A stretch of DNA of 28,282 nt, taken from positions 1 to 28,282 of the forward strand of contig CAZEVY010000068.1 of assembly GCA_964515555.1 (NCBI GenBank), given 5' to 3'. Source of the DNA: CAZEVY01 sp964515555. GTDB taxonomy: Bacteria > Acidobacteriota > Terriglobia > Bryobacterales > Bryobacteraceae. The notes beneath the pieces were generated by a model. The model ran no database searches. It worked only from the letters and a program-made list of their open reading frames with translations, and was not told where the DNA came from. Positions 25,661-28,282 of this stretch are shown piece after piece. The first letter of the stretch is position 1, and each line of letters opens with the position of its first letter. The translations under genes and the position numbers were made by a program.

Positions 25661-27235
25661 ATGGCCGCAACCACACACGATGTCCTCATCATAGGATCGG
25701 GCGCTTCCGGCGGCATGGCCGCCTACACGCTCACGAAGAAGGGAATCAAGTGCCTGCTGCTCGAAGCCGGACCCGCGGTCGACTTCGCGCATCAGCGCAC
25801 CAACAAGGCCGTCCACGAGCTGCCTTATCGCGGCTTCGGCAAGCCCGGCCGCCACCCGCGAGTCAACCAGGCCAACGAGTTCAACGCCAATCAATGGGTC
25901 GACGAGACCCAGGTACCCTACACGCACGATCCCAAGGAGCCGTACAACTGGGTGCGCGTGCGCATGGTCGGCGGCAAGTCGCTGTTCTGGGCGCGCATGT
26001 CGTTTCGCCTGTCCGACTACGAGTTCAAGGCCAGGGACTTCGACGGCTTCGGCGAGAACTGGCCCATCGCCTACTCCGACCTCGCGCCCTACTACGACCA
26101 GGTGGAGCCGATCTTCCGCGTCGCCGGCCGCAAGGAGGGCTGGCCGCAGCTTCCCGACGGTATCTTCCTCGAGGACAACGCGCCCGACACCGAATCGATG
26201 AAGCGCTTCATCGCCGCCGGCGCCCCGCGCGGGATTCCCGTGACGAGGATTCGCCGCGCGATCGGCCGCGGCCAGTTCGCCAGCTCCTTCAATCTGTTGC
26301 TCCCCGACGCGCAGGCGACCGGGAACCTCACCATCGTCCCCAACGCCGTGGTACGCGAGATCTCGGTCGACAGGAACACCGGCCTCGCCAACGGCGTGCA
26401 CTTCGTCGACCGGCAGTCGCGCCGCGAAATGCACGCCAAGGCGCGTGTCGTCGTGGTCGGCGCGTCATGTCTGGAGAGCACTCGCATTCTGCTCAACTCG
26501 AACATCGCCAATTCGAGCGGCGTGCTGGGGCGGTATCTGCACGACCAGTTCTACATCACCCCGACCGTCCAGGCCGCCGTGCCCGAGGCGCGCGACGGCA
26601 AGGCCCCGCGCGGCCTGATGGGAGGCAACGGCTACATCCCGCGCTTCCGCAACCTCAAGAAGGGCGAGAAGCACAACTTCATCCGCGGATATGCGGTCGA
26701 CTTCTCGAGCGGCGGCAGCCCCGACGCCCGCTACTTCCCGCTCTACGGCGAGCCCTTGCAGCAGGCGCTCGACAGCTATCGCGGCGCGGGCTTCAGCTTC
26801 ACGACAATGGGCGAGGTGCTGCCGCGCCACGAGAATCACGTGCGCATCGAGAAGGGCGTCGCCGACGCCTTCGGGATTCCGGTGCTGCGCTTCCAGTGCC
26901 GCTACACCGACAACGAGTTCAACATGGCCAAGGATGCCCTGAACACGCTCGAAGAAACCTGCCGCGCCGCCGGCTTCGAAATCCTCGCGCGCCGCGACCA
27001 GATGTACCCGCCCGGCCACAGCATCCACGAGCTGGGCACCTGCCGCATGGGCGACAATCCCAGGACCAGCGTGCTCAACAAATGGAACCAGAGCCACGAC
27101 GTGAAGAACGTGTTCGTGGTCGACGGGTCGAGTTTTGTCACCGGCGGCACGCAGAATCCGACGCTGACGATCCTGGCGCTCTCGATGCGTGCCTCCGAGT
27201 ATCTCGCCGAGCAGTTGCGGCGCGGAGAACTTTGA
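25661..27235 (+). CDS. GMC-family FAD-dependent oxidoreductase
   Basis: The protein has 524 aa. The N-terminal FAD-binding motif DVLIIGSGASGGMAAYTL covers residues 7-24, followed by LLLEAGP. The FAD-contacting block VRMVGGKSLFWARMSFR, the mid-domain GASCLESTRILLNSN and the C-terminal GMC_oxred_C region are all present. Candidate catalytic residues are His456 in HELGTCRMGDNP and Asn499 in GGTQNPTLTI, the His/Asn pair of GMC enzymes. Members oxidise sugars, sugar acids or alcohols; the substrate is not determined. There is no signal peptide of its own, so export by hitchhiking on the Tat-tagged upstream subunit is likely. GGTGA four bases before the ATG serves as ribosome binding site. Confidence 0.94.
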   Translation: MAATTHDVLIIGSGASGGMAAYTLTKKGIKCLLLEAGPAVDFAHQRTNKAVHELPYRGFGKPGRHPRVNQANEFNANQWVDETQVPYTHDPKEPYNWVRVRMVGGKSLFWARMSFRLSDYEFKARDFDGFGENWPIAYSDLAPYYDQVEPIFRVAGRKEGWPQLPDGIFLEDNAPDTESMKRFIAAGAPRGIPVTRIRRAIGRGQFASSFNLLLPDAQATGNLTIVPNAVVREISVDRNTGLANGVHFVDRQSRREMHAKARVVVVGASCLESTRILLNSNIANSSGVLGRYLHDQFYITPTVQAAVPEARDGKAPRGLMGGNGYIPRFRNLKKGEKHNFIRGYAVDFSSGGSPDARYFPLYGEPLQQALDSYRGAGFSFTTMGEVLPRHENHVRIEKGVADAFGIPVLRFQCRYTDNEFNMAKDALNTLEETCRAAGFEILARRDQMYPPGHSIHELGTCRMGDNPRTSVLNKWNQSHDVKNVFVVDGSSFVTGGTQNPTLTILALSMRASEYLAEQLRRGEL

Positions 27236-27238
27236 TTA

Positions 27239-27340
27239 GCCGCGGATAAACGCAGATAAACGCAGATGAAAACCATCAAAACAATAACTAAGAAACCTCT
27301 CCGCATTTCTTATCTGTGTTCAACTGCGTTCATCTGCGGC
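27239..27340. repeat. Palindromic repeat built from 10-bp units
   Basis: The left arm (27239-27268) is three 10-bp units: GCCGCGGATA, AACGCAGATA, AACGCAGATG. The right arm (27311-27340), read on the opposite strand, is GCCGCAGATG, AACGCAGTTG, AACACAGATA. The arms match at 24 of 30 positions and are separated by 42 AT-rich bases. The element begins 3 bp after the GMC stop codon and is AT-rich compared with its surroundings. I recall similar GCAGATAAACGCAG-type repeats as dispersed intergenic elements in environmental bacterial genomes; this recollection needs a search. The start and signal peptide of the next gene lie inside it. Confidence 0.75.
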
Positions 27341-28282
27341 CATCTAGCGCTTCCACTCGCCGCCCAGCCACGCCCCATCTCCCCCGAGCTCCACGCCGAC
27401 CGCCGCGTCACCTTCCGCATCGCCGCCCCCAAGGCGGCGCAGGTCACCCTCACGGGCGAGTTCGCCCGCGGCGACCTCGCGATGACGAAAGACGACGCCG
27501 GCGTCTGGAGCGTCACCGTCGGACCCGTCGCCCCGGAGATCTACAACTACACCTTCAGCGTCGACGGCCTCCGCATGATCGACCCCGGCAACCCCAACGT
27601 CAAGACCGGCTCCACCGTCTCGACCATTCAGAGCATCCTCGAAATCCCGGGCGACGCGCCCGCCTTCCATGATCCCAAGCCTGTTCCGCACGGCCTCGTG
27701 CGCACCCACTGGTATCACTCGCGGTCGCTCAACGCCGCGCGGCGCGTCACCGTCTACACGCCTCCGGGCTACGAGCGCGACACCGCCGCGCGCTACCCGG
27801 TGCTCTATCTCTTCCACGGTGCCAACGCCGACGAGACCGCCTGGATTCGCCTCGGCCGCGCCAACCTGATCCTCGACAACCTGGCGGCCGCGAACCGCGC
27901 GAAGCCGTTCGTCGTCGTCATGCCGTTCGGCTATGGGGTCCCTCCGGGCTCGCCCGGCGGCGCGCAGAACACCGCGCGATTCTCCGAAGATCTCCTCGGC
28001 GACGTGATTCCGTTGGTCGAATCGAGCTATCGCGTCCACACGGACCGCGACCGCCGCGCCATCGCCGGCCTTTCGATGGGTGGGGGCCAGGCGCTGGCGA
28101 TCGGCCTGCGCAATCCCGAGCGCTTCGCCTGGGTCGGCGGTTTCAGCTCGGGCGGCGTGCGCGCCGCCGATCACGAGAAGACCGTCGCCGCGCTCGCCGG
28201 GAATCCGAACAAGTTCCGGCTCGTCTGGATCGGCTGCGGCGTCGACGATGGCGCCATGGCCGCCAATAAGGCCTTCTCGCAG
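27266..28282 (+). CDS. Secreted esterase of the alpha/beta-hydrolase (Esterase D/feruloyl esterase-like) family, 3' end cut by window
   Basis: 339 residues are visible and the gene continues past the window. The predicted leader (MKTIKTITKKPLRISYLCST, then AFICGHLALPLAAQ) is a credible Sec signal peptide, with cleavage near Ala33. An N-terminal E-set/CBM48-like beta domain spans about 45-128 (RVTFRIAAPKAAQVTLTGEF, YNYTFSVDGLRMIDPGNP). The esterase domain follows, with VTVYTPPGYE, YLFHGANADETAW and the nucleophile elbow GLSMGGGQ (Ser270); Asp327 or Asp328 may be the catalytic acid. Related enzymes remove acetyl or feruloyl groups from plant polysaccharides. The only in-frame ATG is at 27266, inside the palindromic repeat, and no Shine-Dalgarno is visible. 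No other in-frame ATG, GTG or TTG lies before the mature domain, so the start is well constrained though unusual. Confidence 0.87.
   Translation, partial: MKTIKTITKKPLRISYLCSTAFICGHLALPLAAQPRPISPELHADRRVTFRIAAPKAAQVTLTGEFARGDLAMTKDDAGVWSVTVGPVAPEIYNYTFSVDGLRMIDPGNPNVKTGSTVSTIQSILEIPGDAPAFHDPKPVPHGLVRTHWYHSRSLNAARRVTVYTPPGYERDTAARYPVLYLFHGANADETAWIRLGRANLILDNLAAANRAKPFVVVMPFGYGVPPGSPGGAQNTARFSEDLLGDVIPLVESSYRVHTDRDRRAIAGLSMGGGQALAIGLRNPERFAWVGGFSSGGVRAADHEKTVAALAGNPNKFRLVWIGCGVDDGAMAANKAFSQ

Overview
This is a GC-rich, densely coded bacterial window. It probably comes from an Acidobacteriota genome (Bryobacterales/Solibacter-like). The signs are two giant Oar-like TonB-dependent receptors with an N-terminal carboxypeptidase-regulatory domain, many Tat/Sec-exported catabolic enzymes, and a membrane-anchored regulator of a kind common in that phylum. 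The assignment is inference from gene content, not a database match. I see no rRNA, tRNA, CRISPR array or insertion sequence.

Layout. Positions 1-4713 (minus) hold a purine operon, purQ-purL-purF, joined by 4-bp overlaps and followed by a partial carboxymuconolactone-decarboxylase/AhpD-like gene. An exported HpcH/HpaI aldolase (plus) and a secreted protein of unknown function (minus) follow. Positions 6890-9641 (minus) form a tight cluster: a peroxiredoxin, trmFO and a XerC-type recombinase. Positions 9715-14310 (minus) carry a DUF6265-like exported protein, an AraC-type regulator, a nucleotide-transporter-like protein fused to HEAT-like repeats, and a Tat-exported fumarylacetoacetate-hydrolase-family enzyme. 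Positions 14465-17833 encode the first TonB receptor. A Tat-exported glyoxalase-like protein, an MFS transporter and the membrane-anchored regulator come next. The second TonB receptor (21470-24952) is divergent from that regulator. The right end (plus) carries a gluconate-2-dehydrogenase subunit-3-like protein, a GMC oxidoreductase and a truncated secreted esterase. This fits a heterotrophic, polymer- and aromatic-degrading lifestyle with outer-membrane import and periplasmic processing.

The most notable signal is at 9117-9641. The peroxiredoxin frame is split by a single UGA exactly at the peroxidatic-cysteine position of its PxxxTxxC motif. A SECIS-like hairpin lies immediately downstream, with a perfect 7-bp stem, a GG-containing loop about 23 nt after the UGA, and a lower helix that includes the UGA. 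I read it as a genuine selenoprotein, which a standard gene caller would split into two ORFs or call a pseudogene.

Two further patterns are worth attention. A palindrome built from 10-bp units (27239-27340) supplies the start codon and signal peptide of the terminal esterase. Several genes also have a TAnnnT -10 element only 6-7 nt before the start codon and little or no Shine-Dalgarno sequence, suggesting leaderless transcripts.
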